Shown piece by piece: positions 1-7,728 of a stretch of 64,000 nucleotides of DNA. Under the pieces are notes generated by a model, which saw nothing but the letters and a program-made list of their open reading frames with translations, was not told the origin of the DNA and ran no database searches. Position 1 is the stretch's first letter. Each line of letters begins with the position of its first letter. The DNA is from Roseibium polysiphoniae (lineage in GTDB: Bacteria > Pseudomonadota > Alphaproteobacteria > Rhizobiales > Stappiaceae). The position numbers and the translations under genes are program-made. The stretch is taken from NCBI RefSeq assembly GCF_014842925.1, contig NZ_JACYXJ010000008.1, positions 1-64,000 on the forward strand, in the 5' to 3' direction.

Positions 1-59
1 CGGCCCCCTCACCTCAAATTTAGGAAGGAAGGCGTTTACAAATCTAAGGCCTATTCAAT
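1..59. repeat. Left copy of an imperfect inverted repeat resembling an IS end
   Basis: The reverse complement of this segment (starting TTGAATAGGCCTTAG, with the block ACGCCTTCCTTCCT and ending in GGGGGCC) matches positions 1301-1364 with few differences and one small gap. The terminus-like TGAATAG end points toward the M23 gene, so the interior of any element would lie to the left, outside the window. Short-end similarity to IS3-family termini is an impression from memory. No transposase frame is visible here. Confidence 0.55.
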
Positions 60-163
60 CCAACGTCTACTGGTGATGAGGGGGCAACCAGCAGCAACAA
101 GCGCACTTTCAAAAATTTAAGTTGTTCGGAAAGCTTTCTCGCATTCAGCAGGGCGATCAATTG

Positions 164-1183
164 TTAGCGAGACAGCGCACCAAAATACAAGTCACGATCG
201 GCGTTAGATGCGCTCATCAGATACCGCTTCTCAAACTGTGCTTCAAAAATGTCTTGCGAAGTCAGTTGCTCAAAAAAGTCAAAGTCGCCGCCAATTTCTG
301 ACTTTGTTGTAGCCAAGAAAGGCAGCCCGTCCTCAGGGGAGATTAATGGTTCGAGTACTGGAGAAGTTGGGGCGAAACTGGACACTCGATTATAAACCCC
401 GTTGATCGGACCGTTTCCTACGATGGACATCGTGGAAGCGCTTTCTAGCTTTAGATGCCCTTCGCCATCCACGGCCTGCCACCCGCCAGTGATGCCACAT
501 GAAACCGGACGATTTTGAGTCCCGTTGCGTGACGTCACACCAAGTGTTCCATTGAGCTCATGAGCCACAACATTTAGCTCCCAGCCAAAATGAAAAACCC
601 ATGTGCACCCTTGTGCGGAGGCCTTTACAGTTGCGCGGGCGAAGCCTGCCCGTCCTTTTGTCAACGAGTTTTGAATTACAAGGGTATTATCATATTCGAC
701 ATATAATGGGCCCTGCTGTTGGGAGTACTGATTACGCCACTGACCTCGAAAGGCATCTGGCGTTGGATATTTTTCTGGATCAACAAAAAACCGGTCCTTC
801 CAGCAGCTAGGTCCGGTGCCACTTGTTTCTACATGTAGATGCAGATGTATTCCTGTAATCCCAGTGTTGGGTGGGGCAGTGTCCCCCGTTGTTCCGAGAA
901 CGCTCCACGGGACCACTCTTTGCCCTGGCGAAACCGCGATAGAGCTACAGTGTAAATACTGAATTCGATCGCTCGGTGCATGCAATGGATGCACCGTTAT
1001 TGTTCCCCAATCACCGGTCCCAGTTGGACGCCCGACCGTACCGAATACACCTGCGGTAAAAATCTGTTTCTGCTTCGAGCTTGTGATATCGATGCCTTTA
1101 TGGGGGCAGCCATCGCGCATCTCACCAAACTTGGATGAAATTCGCTCGCCTTTCAGATCCACAGATACAGGTGAAAAGGGCAT
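164..1183 (-). CDS. M23 family metallopeptidase, no signal peptide visible
   Basis: A 339-aa protein whose N-terminal third is a LytM/M23 peptidase domain, the fold that cleaves peptide crosslinks in peptidoglycan. The zinc and catalytic residues can all be seen: H28 and D32 in HKGID, H78 in YLH, and H115/H117 in HLHLH. Residues from about 150 on match nothing I recognise and may be a binding or delivery domain. The protein begins directly with the domain and has no signal peptide or membrane segment, which is unusual for an enzyme acting in the periplasm. It stands alone between two IS-like inverted repeats in AT-richer DNA, so acquisition by transfer is plausible. AAGGA lies about 12 bases before the ATG. 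The domain call is firm; the biological role (effector, bacteriocin-like enzyme, or domestic hydrolase) is open. Confidence 0.8.
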   Translation of the reverse strand: MPFSPVSVDLKGERISSKFGEMRDGCPHKGIDITSSKQKQIFTAGVFGTVGRPTGTGDWGTITVHPLHAPSDRIQYLHCSSIAVSPGQRVVPWSVLGTTGDTAPPNTGITGIHLHLHVETSGTGPSCWKDRFFVDPEKYPTPDAFRGQWRNQYSQQQGPLYVEYDNTLVIQNSLTKGRAGFARATVKASAQGCTWVFHFGWELNVVAHELNGTLGVTSRNGTQNRPVSCGITGGWQAVDGEGHLKLESASTMSIVGNGPINGVYNRVSSFAPTSPVLEPLISPEDGLPFLATTKSEIGGDFDFFEQLTSQDIFEAQFEKRYLMSASNADRDLYFGALSR

Positions 1184-1300
1184 GGCAAATCATCCTTGTT
1201 TACAAATTAAAAACAAACAATCAATGATTGCAAGTAAATTGGCTTTTGCAAATTTTTTCAATCAAATCTTGGTAGAAATTTCGCCCCACCCCCGAATGCA

Positions 1301-1364
1301 CTGAATAGCCCCTAGTTTTGTAGACGCCTTCTTTCCTCATTTTGAGGCAAGGAGACCGGGGGCC
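1301..1364. repeat. Right copy of the imperfect inverted repeat
   Basis: It begins CTGAATAGCCCCTAG, contains ACGCCTTCTTTCCT and TTTGAGG, and ends GGGGGCC, mirroring positions 1-59 in inverted orientation. The TGAATAG end faces the M23 gene, so the two copies present their termini inward around a 1.25-kb segment, as the inner ends of two flanking elements would. The sequence rightward shows no transposase frame, so at best a remnant survives. Confidence 0.55.
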
Positions 1365-1843
1365 CATTTGCGTTGTGGGGCCCACTGAATGTCCGGACAC
1401 TACGGTTCCCACCTAAGCTGCCACGCAGCCGTCTCCTCTTTTCTGCAAACCGTAGAAATTCCGAAAGAAATCCAAGGCGGGAACTTGCACCAGCAAGAGC
1501 TCTTACAGTTCCCTGGTCGGACTTTCGCGACTACTGATTTCAGGTGCTTTTTTCAAATGGCAGTTTAAGAAACGCCCTCGGTCCATCCTGTGCGTGCCAA
1601 TTGAAGTTGCGCGGCCGTTTCTCCACGGCCCGCTAGGAGTGACCGATTATCGCCAATTATCGGAAAATCCCAGATGTTCCCGGAATTGCTCTTAGCGCCA
1701 ACCGTTCTTGCGCGTTACATATTGCGCGCAACTTCGTTTGGCATTCAATTTGTTACTCACCTATCGCAAACAGTTCGATTTACCGGCATTTTGAACAACA
1801 ATCGAAAGAAACATAAACGCTTACCCAATCCCACGCTAGACGA

Positions 1844-2008
1844 TCACGTCGGCGGGTGGAGGGTGATAGAGCTGCTGCGCTGACCGCGTTCGGCGTGATC
1901 AAACTGAGGGTTCCGGCCGAAGTCGTTCCGGGTCTGGTTGAAGACTACATATTCCCGCCCCAACCGCTCAATCAGATCATCGAGCTTTAAGATCCGGCCT
2001 CTCCGCAT
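1844..2008 (-). pseudogene. Short 54-aa open frame, possible gene remnant
   Basis: An ATG-to-TGA frame with a charged, protein-like start (MRRGRILKLDDLIERLGREY) and a less ordered tail. I do not recognise a family. It has no clear ribosome site and lies in a decayed region, so it may be the leftover of a longer gene rather than an expressed small protein. Confidence 0.2.
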
Positions 2009-2121
2009 TATGGATGGCAACAATGTCCGACTATACGATATCCCGGTGCTCCGAGTTCACTAAGTGTCGGCAGTGAGCTGGGATCCTTACAACCCATTTG
2101 ACGCTCGGCTCGTGAGTTTTC

Positions 2122-2739
2122 CTATCGTTTTTGTTCGTCTGAAGCACCACTGTGAACCATGACGTTGATAACCTTTACTGGCTTTTCTGGGAGAACCGCG
2201 CCTTCTGTGCTCAGCAGTTGGAACCAAGCACAAACAGCAGCGACCACATCACCCATGAATTTGCTTTGGTTCCCCGCCGTTTGTCCCACCAAGACCTCTG
2301 GTCCACTATATTTGCCAACGCCGTATGCATCAAATCCAAAGCCCAGACCGACTGCTAAGACATCATCAGACGAATTGAGAGGTATTGTGGCGTCTTGCGC
2401 CTCGTCGTGTTTGTAAACACTCGCAACACCACGCACGCGGTCATGAGCCCCCTCCCTCAGATAACCGCCAACGCCGAAGTTACACAGGTTGCGCAACTCC
2501 TTTCTTATCTGGGTTTTACTTTTGTCTGATTCTCTAGTTGCCCGATCGGTCAATCCATCTATCGCGACGGCTGCGTTCGATGCCGATCGTATCGCTCCCG
2601 CCGCCTCGATCTGCCAATTCTGCGGATCATTCTTGTTTGTGGAAGCGTGGAAAGCTCGGCTCAGTGCCAATTCGGCATCAGCATACTCTTCAATCGCTGG
2701 AATGACATTATCCATGAGGTGATTGACTGTTCTCTGCAT
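2122..2739 (-). CDS. Hypothetical protein, 205 aa
   Basis: I do not recognise this protein. The N-terminal half (to about residue 95) looks mostly helical and charged, with alternating Ala/Glu/Arg stretches. The C-terminal half has a Gly-rich segment (VGLGFGFDAYGVGKYSG, about residues 130-146) and no signal peptide or membrane span. The frame is long, uninterrupted and ends cleanly, which supports a real gene. It stands in the accessory region between the IS-like remnant and the catabolic genes, with 280 bases of apparently empty sequence upstream and no operon partner. No function is proposed. Confidence 0.5.
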   Translation of the reverse strand: MQRTVNHLMDNVIPAIEEYADAELALSRAFHASTNKNDPQNWQIEAAGAIRSASNAAVAIDGLTDRATRESDKSKTQIRKELRNLCNFGVGGYLREGAHDRVRGVASVYKHDEAQDATIPLNSSDDVLAVGLGFGFDAYGVGKYSGPEVLVGQTAGNQSKFMGDVVAAVCAWFQLLSTEGAVLPEKPVKVINVMVHSGASDEQKR

Positions 2740-3020
2740 CTGTTACCGTCTGGAAGGATTGACCGTCGACAATCGTCATCGGCCAATCTTCCATATCGAT
2801 TAACTACTGATCAACTGGCTCGCGAAAGCTGACTTGCCCCTTCACTAAAATAAGCTTACTTGAAAGTTCGCCACGCATAAGCTGGTGCAAGGGCGACAAC
2901 CCTATACCGGTTGCCGTGTATCGCTCCAGCCGATCAGCCCGACCGAGAACTTTTAAAGCTGAGCCGCATCACAAATAGAAGCCGGCTGGCTCCATAGCGA
3001 TTTGCAATTCAGACAACGCT

Positions 3021-4217
3021 TCACAGATCTGCGAGCACCTCGGGCATCCAGTGGGTGCTCTTGCGACTGGCCTTGAAGAAACAGCGGCCGTATTTCGCCA
3101 GGTTTGCTTGATCGATCTCGAAACCGAGGCCAGGCGTCTGCGGCATGTTGAAGCCACCATTTTCGTGCAGGAATGGCTGCGTGAAGATCAGGTCGCGGCC
3201 TTCCGGGATCCAGCCCGGCGGTGAAACCGGATACTCAAAGAGCGCCTCTGCGGCGAAGCCGCTTGCGGCGAAGACATGTGCGTTTGCAATGAAGCCAAAG
3301 CCATTTGACCAGCAATGAGGCGTGAACTTCAGTCCCTGCTCCCGGCAAAGAGCTGCGACCTTGAGGCTTTGTGAAATGCCGCCGGCCCACATGGCATCGG
3401 GCTGATAGATATTGTAGCAGCCCATTTTCAGCATGCGCGCCAGCTCCCGGTAGCCCATGACATGAAGCTCACCACCGGCGACGGGAACACGGGAATGCGT
3501 TGTCAGCTGGGCAATTTCCTCATGCCATTCCCCGAACAGCGGCTCTTCCACCCAGGCAAGTCCGACGTCGGCGGCCGCATCGACGAAGCGCTTGGCACGC
3601 TCGAGCGACCAGAGCGGCGCATCGCCGTTCTGGGTCAACCGGAAAGCCTGATTGCAGTCGACCGAGATCTTCATTCTTCCCTGCATATAGCTGGCTGCGT
3701 CGGAAATATGCTCGATATCAACGGCTTCATCAAAGTCATGAACACGCATTTTCATCGTGTCAAAACCCTCGGCCAGCCGCGCTTCGGCTTCCTCGCGACG
3801 TGCATGAGTGTCTCGCAGCTCTCCCGATGATGCATAGAGCTTGAGATGGTCGTCGGTTCCGCCGAGATATTTGTAGAGTGGAAGGCCTGCCGTCTTTGCC
3901 TTGATGTCCCAGAATGCTGGCTCGAGCCACCAGTTGAAATTGCCGCCTGCGGCCATGATCTGGATGCGCTCGGCGAGGTTGTCGATGTCGCCGGCATCCT
4001 GGCCGAGGAAAAGGCTCGCAAGCAGATCACCAAGTCCGGCACGTTCACGTCCGGCAGCCGGAAACCCGCTCCACCCTTCGACACCATCGTCGGTGATGAA
4101 CCGGACGATATACATCGAGACATGGGTTCTGACCGTTCCTGGGATCCATGATGGCGTATGCGGTGCTGGCAAGGGCGTTTTCACCAGGTAGAGTTCGACT
4201 CGGTCCAGCACTTGCAT
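3021..4217 (-). CDS. Enolase-superfamily (mandelate racemase/muconate lactonizing type) enzyme
   Basis: A 398-aa enzyme of the enolase superfamily. Members use Mg2+ to abstract the alpha-proton of a carboxylate and then racemise, cycloisomerise or dehydrate, often acting on sugar acids. Visible in order are the capping domain (to about residue 125), the base motif MKMRVH (about 157), the metal ligands in VDCNQ (about 189), VEEPL (about 220) and GGE (about 245), and the catalytic His in TPHCWSNG (about 296). All are intact, so it should be active; substrate cannot be read. The longer frame starting at 4271 adds 18 unlikely residues. The ATG at 4217 follows GAAAGGG at good spacing and begins MQVLDRVELY, a typical family start. 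It is a single-gene unit with a shared regulatory motif about 90 bases upstream. Confidence 0.88.
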   Translation of the reverse strand: MQVLDRVELYLVKTPLPAPHTPSWIPGTVRTHVSMYIVRFITDDGVEGWSGFPAAGRERAGLGDLLASLFLGQDAGDIDNLAERIQIMAAGGNFNWWLEPAFWDIKAKTAGLPLYKYLGGTDDHLKLYASSGELRDTHARREEAEARLAEGFDTMKMRVHDFDEAVDIEHISDAASYMQGRMKISVDCNQAFRLTQNGDAPLWSLERAKRFVDAAADVGLAWVEEPLFGEWHEEIAQLTTHSRVPVAGGELHVMGYRELARMLKMGCYNIYQPDAMWAGGISQSLKVAALCREQGLKFTPHCWSNGFGFIANAHVFAASGFAAEALFEYPVSPPGWIPEGRDLIFTQPFLHENGGFNMPQTPGLGFEIDQANLAKYGRCFFKASRKSTHWMPEVLADL

Positions 4218-4305
4218 ATTCGGCCCTTTCAGAGATTTTCTGACAATTCGTGATCTCGCCGGGCACCTCAAGAACAGGCCCTGTTGGATGGAATGCTAGG
4301 AAGAA

Positions 4306-4325
4306 AATGGATTGGTCGATATATC
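4306..4325 (-). promoter_or_regulatory. Shared upstream motif, site A (weakest copy)
   Basis: The plus strand reads AATGGATTGGTCGATATATC. It shares TSGATATA with three stronger copies (5484, 6683, 9638) that also precede minus-strand catabolic genes. A separate dyad, GATTGGTC at 4310-4317 and GACCAATC at 4345-4352, overlaps it. Together they make the region upstream of the enolase-superfamily gene a likely regulator-binding site. Confidence 0.4.
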
Positions 4326-4480
4326 CATTTTCGCATTTTTCACAGACCAATCATGTCGCCGCATTGGCGCGCTCACGACTTTCCAAGAATGTGCTGCCCG
4401 CGCCTGCTCTGCCTGAACCAGCCAGTTCAACTGGGTGATTTCAGGCGGTGCTGGGCACGGGCAGCTGGTCTCATGTGGGC

Positions 4481-5329
4481 TTAGTCGTTGATGTCCTGAA
4501 TGCCGACGACCAGATCACTCCAGGCGCGCTGGTTGTTCATGTCGAATTGCGCGCCCTGCTCATCGGCCCATTTGAACCGCTTGAGCGCCGGCGTCTGGCT
4601 GGTGGCCTGGTAAAGCCAATAGGCTTCTGCCCGCAAAGCATCCTCGATCGGCGCGTCGATGGATTCATAGACCGCCTGTTTGCTGGCATTGATCGAGGCA
4701 GATGGCCAAAGCGCGATGCGCCTGGCGAGCTCTTCCACAAAGGGTCCAATCTCTTCAGGCTCAAATGCGCGATTGATCGTTCCGTAGAATTCGGCCTGAT
4801 CGGCATCGAAATCACGGGCGGACAGAACGATTTCCAGGGCGCGGCCAAGACCGACCTGGCGCGCCATGCGCGATGCACCACCACCGCAGGGCAGAATGCC
4901 CATGGCGACTTCCATCTGCATGAACTTCGCCTTGCCGCGGGCGGCAAACCGCATGTCGCAGGCCAGAGCGAATTCATGACCTCCGCCGCGGGCAAAGCCT
5001 TCGATCTTGGCAATGGTTGCCTGCGGCAGGCGGCTGATGCGCTCAAGCACCACTTGCAAGTCCAGGAGCTTGACCTCGTCCCGTGCGACGGCCTTCCCGG
5101 ACATGTCCTTCAGGAAATTGGTGTCCGCATGGGCGACGAATATTTCCGGGTTAGCGGACTGAAAGACCACCACCTTAATGGTGTCATCGGCTTCCAGCTT
5201 TTGAGCCAGAGTGTTCAGGTCGGCGAGCATGGGAAGGCCTTGGATGTTGACTTCCCCGTAATCGAAGGTCACCCAGGCAATGCCGCTATCAATCTTGACG
5301 TCAAATGTCGTGAAATTATCGTAGTCCAT
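4481..5329 (-). CDS. Enoyl-CoA hydratase/isomerase (crotonase) family protein
   Basis: A 282-aa crotonase-fold protein. The family binds acyl-CoA thioesters and stabilises an enolate in an oxyanion hole; reactions include hydration, isomerisation and hydrolysis. Seen are the first oxyanion segment FVAHAD (about residue 64), the signature GFARGGGHEFALACD (about 111-125) with its Gly-Gly-Gly turn and a Glu at the position where many hydratases carry a catalytic acid, and MEVAMGILPCGGG (about 140). Length is normal for the family. Substrate is unknown. It has its own upstream motif (5484-5503), so it is probably transcribed separately from its neighbours but under the same control. The ATG at 5329 follows GAGGACTTCC at usual spacing. 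Confidence 0.88.
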   Translation of the reverse strand: MDYDNFTTFDVKIDSGIAWVTFDYGEVNIQGLPMLADLNTLAQKLEADDTIKVVVFQSANPEIFVAHADTNFLKDMSGKAVARDEVKLLDLQVVLERISRLPQATIAKIEGFARGGGHEFALACDMRFAARGKAKFMQMEVAMGILPCGGGASRMARQVGLGRALEIVLSARDFDADQAEFYGTINRAFEPEEIGPFVEELARRIALWPSASINASKQAVYESIDAPIEDALRAEAYWLYQATSQTPALKRFKWADEQGAQFDMNNQRAWSDLVVGIQDIND

Positions 5330-5483
5330 TGGAAGTCCTCACTCTCTGGATCCCGCGTCTGCGCCGTGATGGACAGAGGCCGGTGTCTTGTGGATGCGTG
5401 AAACCGCGGCCACCGCGTGTTTCACTGAGAGAGAAGCTATTTTTCTTCCTACACTAATAAAACTAACCGAATTTCGGTTCTGT

Positions 5484-5503
5484 ATCCGTATTTTGGATAT
5501 AAT
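5484..5503 (-). promoter_or_regulatory. Shared upstream motif, site B
   Basis: The plus strand reads ATCCGTATTTTGGATATAAT, and TATCC/GGATA forms a small dyad within it. It lies about 155 bases before the crotonase start and closely matches copies at 6683-6702 and 9638-9657 (pattern ATYCG, then TTSGATATAA). Repetition before three or four co-functional units argues for an operator or activator site; the regulator is not identified. Confidence 0.5.
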
Positions 5504-5543
5504 CAGAACATCCAGAGGACATTTTCCAACGCGCCAACCAGAA

Positions 5544-5587
5544 GAGCGCGAAGCGGTCCAGACTTTACCGCCCGTCGCTTCGCGCTC
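5544..5587 (-). terminator. Perfect 12-bp-stem inverted repeat after the MDR oxidoreductase
   Basis: Arms GAGCGCGAAGCG (5544-5555) and CGCTTCGCGCTC (5576-5587) match perfectly across a 20-base loop, 28 bases past the stop of the minus-strand oxidoreductase. There is only a TT after the stem on that strand, so it is not a classic intrinsic terminator. It may end the transcript with help or protect its 3' end. Confidence 0.45.
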
Positions 5588-5614
5588 CCCTGATCAGTGC
5601 AGCAGGTCTGAACC

Positions 5615-6601
5615 TTAGAGCTCGATGACGACCTTGCCGATGGCCTTGCCGCTCAGCAGCCGCTCATAGGCAGCGCCGACCTCTTCGAGACCGAAAGACA
5701 CTTCGTCCACAATCGGCTTCAGCGCGCCCTTGTCTGCGATCTCTGCGAGACGGGCGAGAATGGCGCCATGATCTTCACGCTTGTGGTCATAAAGCATGGG
5801 GATCAGCATGAAGATCACGTGCAGGGACAGGCCCTTGAAGTGCGCCGGCGTCAGATCCAGTTCCAGCAGGGACACCGTGGTGGCCACATTTGCGTTGAGC
5901 GCCGCAGCTTCAAAGGAATTGGTCAGGTTGGCTCCTCCGACAGAATCGAAGATCACTTCGAAACCGGCACCGCCTGTGTGTTTGCCAACATAGTCAGCGA
6001 TCTTCTCGTTCATGAAATCGATGGCTGTGGCGCCAAAGCCCTCGATGGCCGAGATCTGCTTTTCACCGGTCCCGGTGGCATAGACGTCCGCGCCGAAGTG
6101 TTTGGCCAACTGAATGGCAATATGCCCGACGCCGCCAGCACCGCCCTGGACCAGGACTTTCTTGTCCGCAGCAATCCCCGCGCGCTGCAGGCCTTCAAAG
6201 GCCGTAATGCCGACCAACGGCAGAGCAGCGGCTTCCTTCATGGTGAGGGACTTCGGCTTATGCGCGATCAGGCGAGCGTCAGCAGGCATGTATTCGGCAA
6301 GCGCGCCCTGAAGGTCCGCCAGGCCACCTGCGCAGCCATAGACCTCATCGCCGACGGCAAAGCCAGTCACACCTTCACCGACTTCGGTGATGGTGCCGGC
6401 GAAATCCATGCCGAGGATCGCGGGAAGATCCGGTGACAGCGGCAGGTCCGAGCCCATCTGGCGGATCATCGTATCGACGGTGTTCACGCTTGTGGCGGCG
6501 ATCCGCACGACCACATGACCTGGTTTCAAGGTTGGTTCGGCAACGTCTGCAACTTCAAACTTCGCATCGTCGCCATAGGAATTGAGGATCATCGATTTCA
6601 T
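5615..6601 (-). CDS. MDR-superfamily NADPH:quinone oxidoreductase-like protein
   Basis: A 328-aa medium-chain dehydrogenase/reductase. The order is a GroES-like N-terminal domain followed by a Rossmann domain with the nucleotide motif GGAGGVGHIAIQLAKHFGA (about residues 153-171). The catalytic and structural zinc cysteine clusters of alcohol dehydrogenases are missing, which places it with the zinc-free quinone oxidoreductase/enoyl reductase branch that reduces activated double bonds or quinones with NADPH. Length is typical. It is a single-gene unit with a motif copy 82 bases upstream and a strong hairpin downstream. The substrate is presumably an intermediate of the same pathway as the neighbouring enzymes. 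Confidence 0.88.
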   Translation of the reverse strand: MKSMILNSYGDDAKFEVADVAEPTLKPGHVVVRIAATSVNTVDTMIRQMGSDLPLSPDLPAILGMDFAGTITEVGEGVTGFAVGDEVYGCAGGLADLQGALAEYMPADARLIAHKPKSLTMKEAAALPLVGITAFEGLQRAGIAADKKVLVQGGAGGVGHIAIQLAKHFGADVYATGTGEKQISAIEGFGATAIDFMNEKIADYVGKHTGGAGFEVIFDSVGGANLTNSFEAAALNANVATTVSLLELDLTPAHFKGLSLHVIFMLIPMLYDHKREDHGAILARLAEIADKGALKPIVDEVSFGLEEVGAAYERLLSGKAIGKVVIEL

Positions 6602-6925
6602 CGGACATCTCCGTGGGGTTTCGGTACCCCCTACCTAATTCACTGTCCGAACCGCCAAAAGCTGGCTCAAATTGGTTTCAGTATTCCGTTTTTCGATATA
6701 AATTCCGCAATAGAAGTCGAACGCTGCAGGCGAATAGAAAACACGGTTTCCAAAGGCCTATTGCTGCCCTTAAAATGAGTATGCCTTCCAACTCGCCGCC
6801 AACCCAGAAGCCGAAAGGATCTGAATTGACGTGAGTGGAAGGCAAAAGATCGGTTCGCGAGTGGGGTTCGAATGTTCTTGCAGGGCCCCACAGCCCGCGA
6901 GCGGCGTCGACCCGGTTAGCCTGGT
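6602..6925. other. Intergenic stretch with one regulatory motif
   Basis: This 324-base gap between two minus-strand genes holds motif site C (6683-6702) and a loose GTGGGG/CCCCAC hairpin (6861-6891) just past the SDR stop that could slow transcription. The short open frames across it lack protein character. Nothing else is seen. Confidence 0.4.
6683..6702 (-). promoter_or_regulatory. Shared upstream motif, site C
   Basis: The plus strand reads ATTCCGTTTTTCGATATAAA, 82 bases before the oxidoreductase start. It matches sites B and D in the order AT-C-G, a spacer, then TT-S-GATATAA, with the same distance between parts. Confidence 0.5.
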
Positions 6926-7714
6926 TCAAGCCACCTTGCTGGTGAGCTCCTCGATGGCCGCCATGACGGATGCTGCGGTTTTTTCCTTCATCGCGCTCGG
7001 CTCCGGATTGGCGAAACGGCCTGAATCATTATCGAAATACTTGCCGGACACCTGCGCGAAATCTGGCGAGAGAGCCGCTTTTGAGAGGATCTCTGCGCCA
7101 ATCCCAAGATCATTGCCAGCCATGCCGAAGCCCTCACGCACCATCTTTGACGCCAGCAAGGAGCCAGGATTGACGGCGATGAAAACAGGGCCTTCGGGCA
7201 TTTCCTTGGCGATTTCCCGCGTCCAGATGGTGATGGCAAGCTTGCTTTGCGCATAGGCTTCCATATCGCTCAGCCGCTTTTGACCCTTCAGCGCGGCGAT
7301 ATCCACGGGCGCCTGAGCCGCTGAAGACAGGTTTACCACCCGGCTCTCAGGTGACATCGCGGTCAGCAGTCGGCGGGTGAGCACGTAGGGTGCGATGGTG
7401 TTGACGACAAACCGTGTGTCTAAGCCCTGATCCGTCTGGGGAGCCGGCGTCTTGTAAACGCCTGCATTGTTTATGACGACATCGATATGGTCATGCTTCG
7501 CCAGGATCTCGTCTGCCAGACGGTTTACATCCGCAAGCCGCGACATGTCGGCGAGATAGATTTCGGAGCGGCCACCGACCTTGTTTTGCGCCTGTTCAAG
7601 TTTGGCGGCATTTCGACCGTGGAGCAGAATGAGGTGGCCTTCTGCTGCCAGCACTTCTGCCGTCAAAAGGCCAATGCCGTCGGTCGCACCGGTAATCAAT
7701 ATGGTCTTGGTCAT
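6926..7714 (-). CDS. Short-chain dehydrogenase/reductase
   Basis: A 262-aa SDR, a family of NAD(P)(H)-dependent oxidoreductases acting on alcohols and ketones. The cofactor motif TGATDGIG is at residues 8-15, the structural NNAG near residue 85 and the catalytic YAQSK near 150, with a Ser about 13 residues before the Tyr. Helix positioning and length are classical, although the broader pattern (RETINOL-like SDRs with acidic and basic tails) does not fix a substrate. It is the third gene of a three-gene minus-strand unit with the luciferase-like and CmcJ-family genes, 14 bases after the former. Confidence 0.87.
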   Translation of the reverse strand: MTKTILITGATDGIGLLTAEVLAAEGHLILLHGRNAAKLEQAQNKVGGRSEIYLADMSRLADVNRLADEILAKHDHIDVVINNAGVYKTPAPQTDQGLDTRFVVNTIAPYVLTRRLLTAMSPESRVVNLSSAAQAPVDIAALKGQKRLSDMEAYAQSKLAITIWTREIAKEMPEGPVFIAVNPGSLLASKMVREGFGMAGNDLGIGAEILSKAALSPDFAQVSGKYFDNDSGRFANPEPSAMKEKTAASVMAAIEELTSKVA

Positions 7715-7728
7715 CAGTCTTGCCTTTG

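Larger units (their letters stand above)
1184..2121. other. Gene-poor accessory stretch
   Basis: This 0.94-kb stretch holds the right inverted-repeat copy (1301-1364), more IS-end-like sequence just after it (a palindromic TGTCCGGACA near 1390) and one short minus-strand frame (1844-2008). The plus-strand frame at 1674-1883 has no recognisable protein character or ribosome site. Nothing else is convincing; it reads as decayed mobile DNA. Confidence 0.5.

Noticed and set aside
601-810. 69-codon plus-strand frame inside the M23 gene
   Set aside because: Antisense to intact catalytic-domain codons; no family match.
1674-1883. 69-codon plus-strand frame in the gene-poor stretch
   Set aside because: No recognisable protein features and no ribosome site; a competing short minus-strand frame overlaps it.
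4448-5401. 317-codon plus-strand frame opposite the crotonase gene
   Set aside because: It lies fully antisense to a recognisable crotonase, has no family features and no ribosome site; long antisense frames are common in GC-rich DNA.
6861-6891. GTGGGGTTCGAATG, resembling a tRNA T-arm
   Set aside because: No acceptor, D or anticodon arms can be built around it; treated as a chance match within a loose hairpin.
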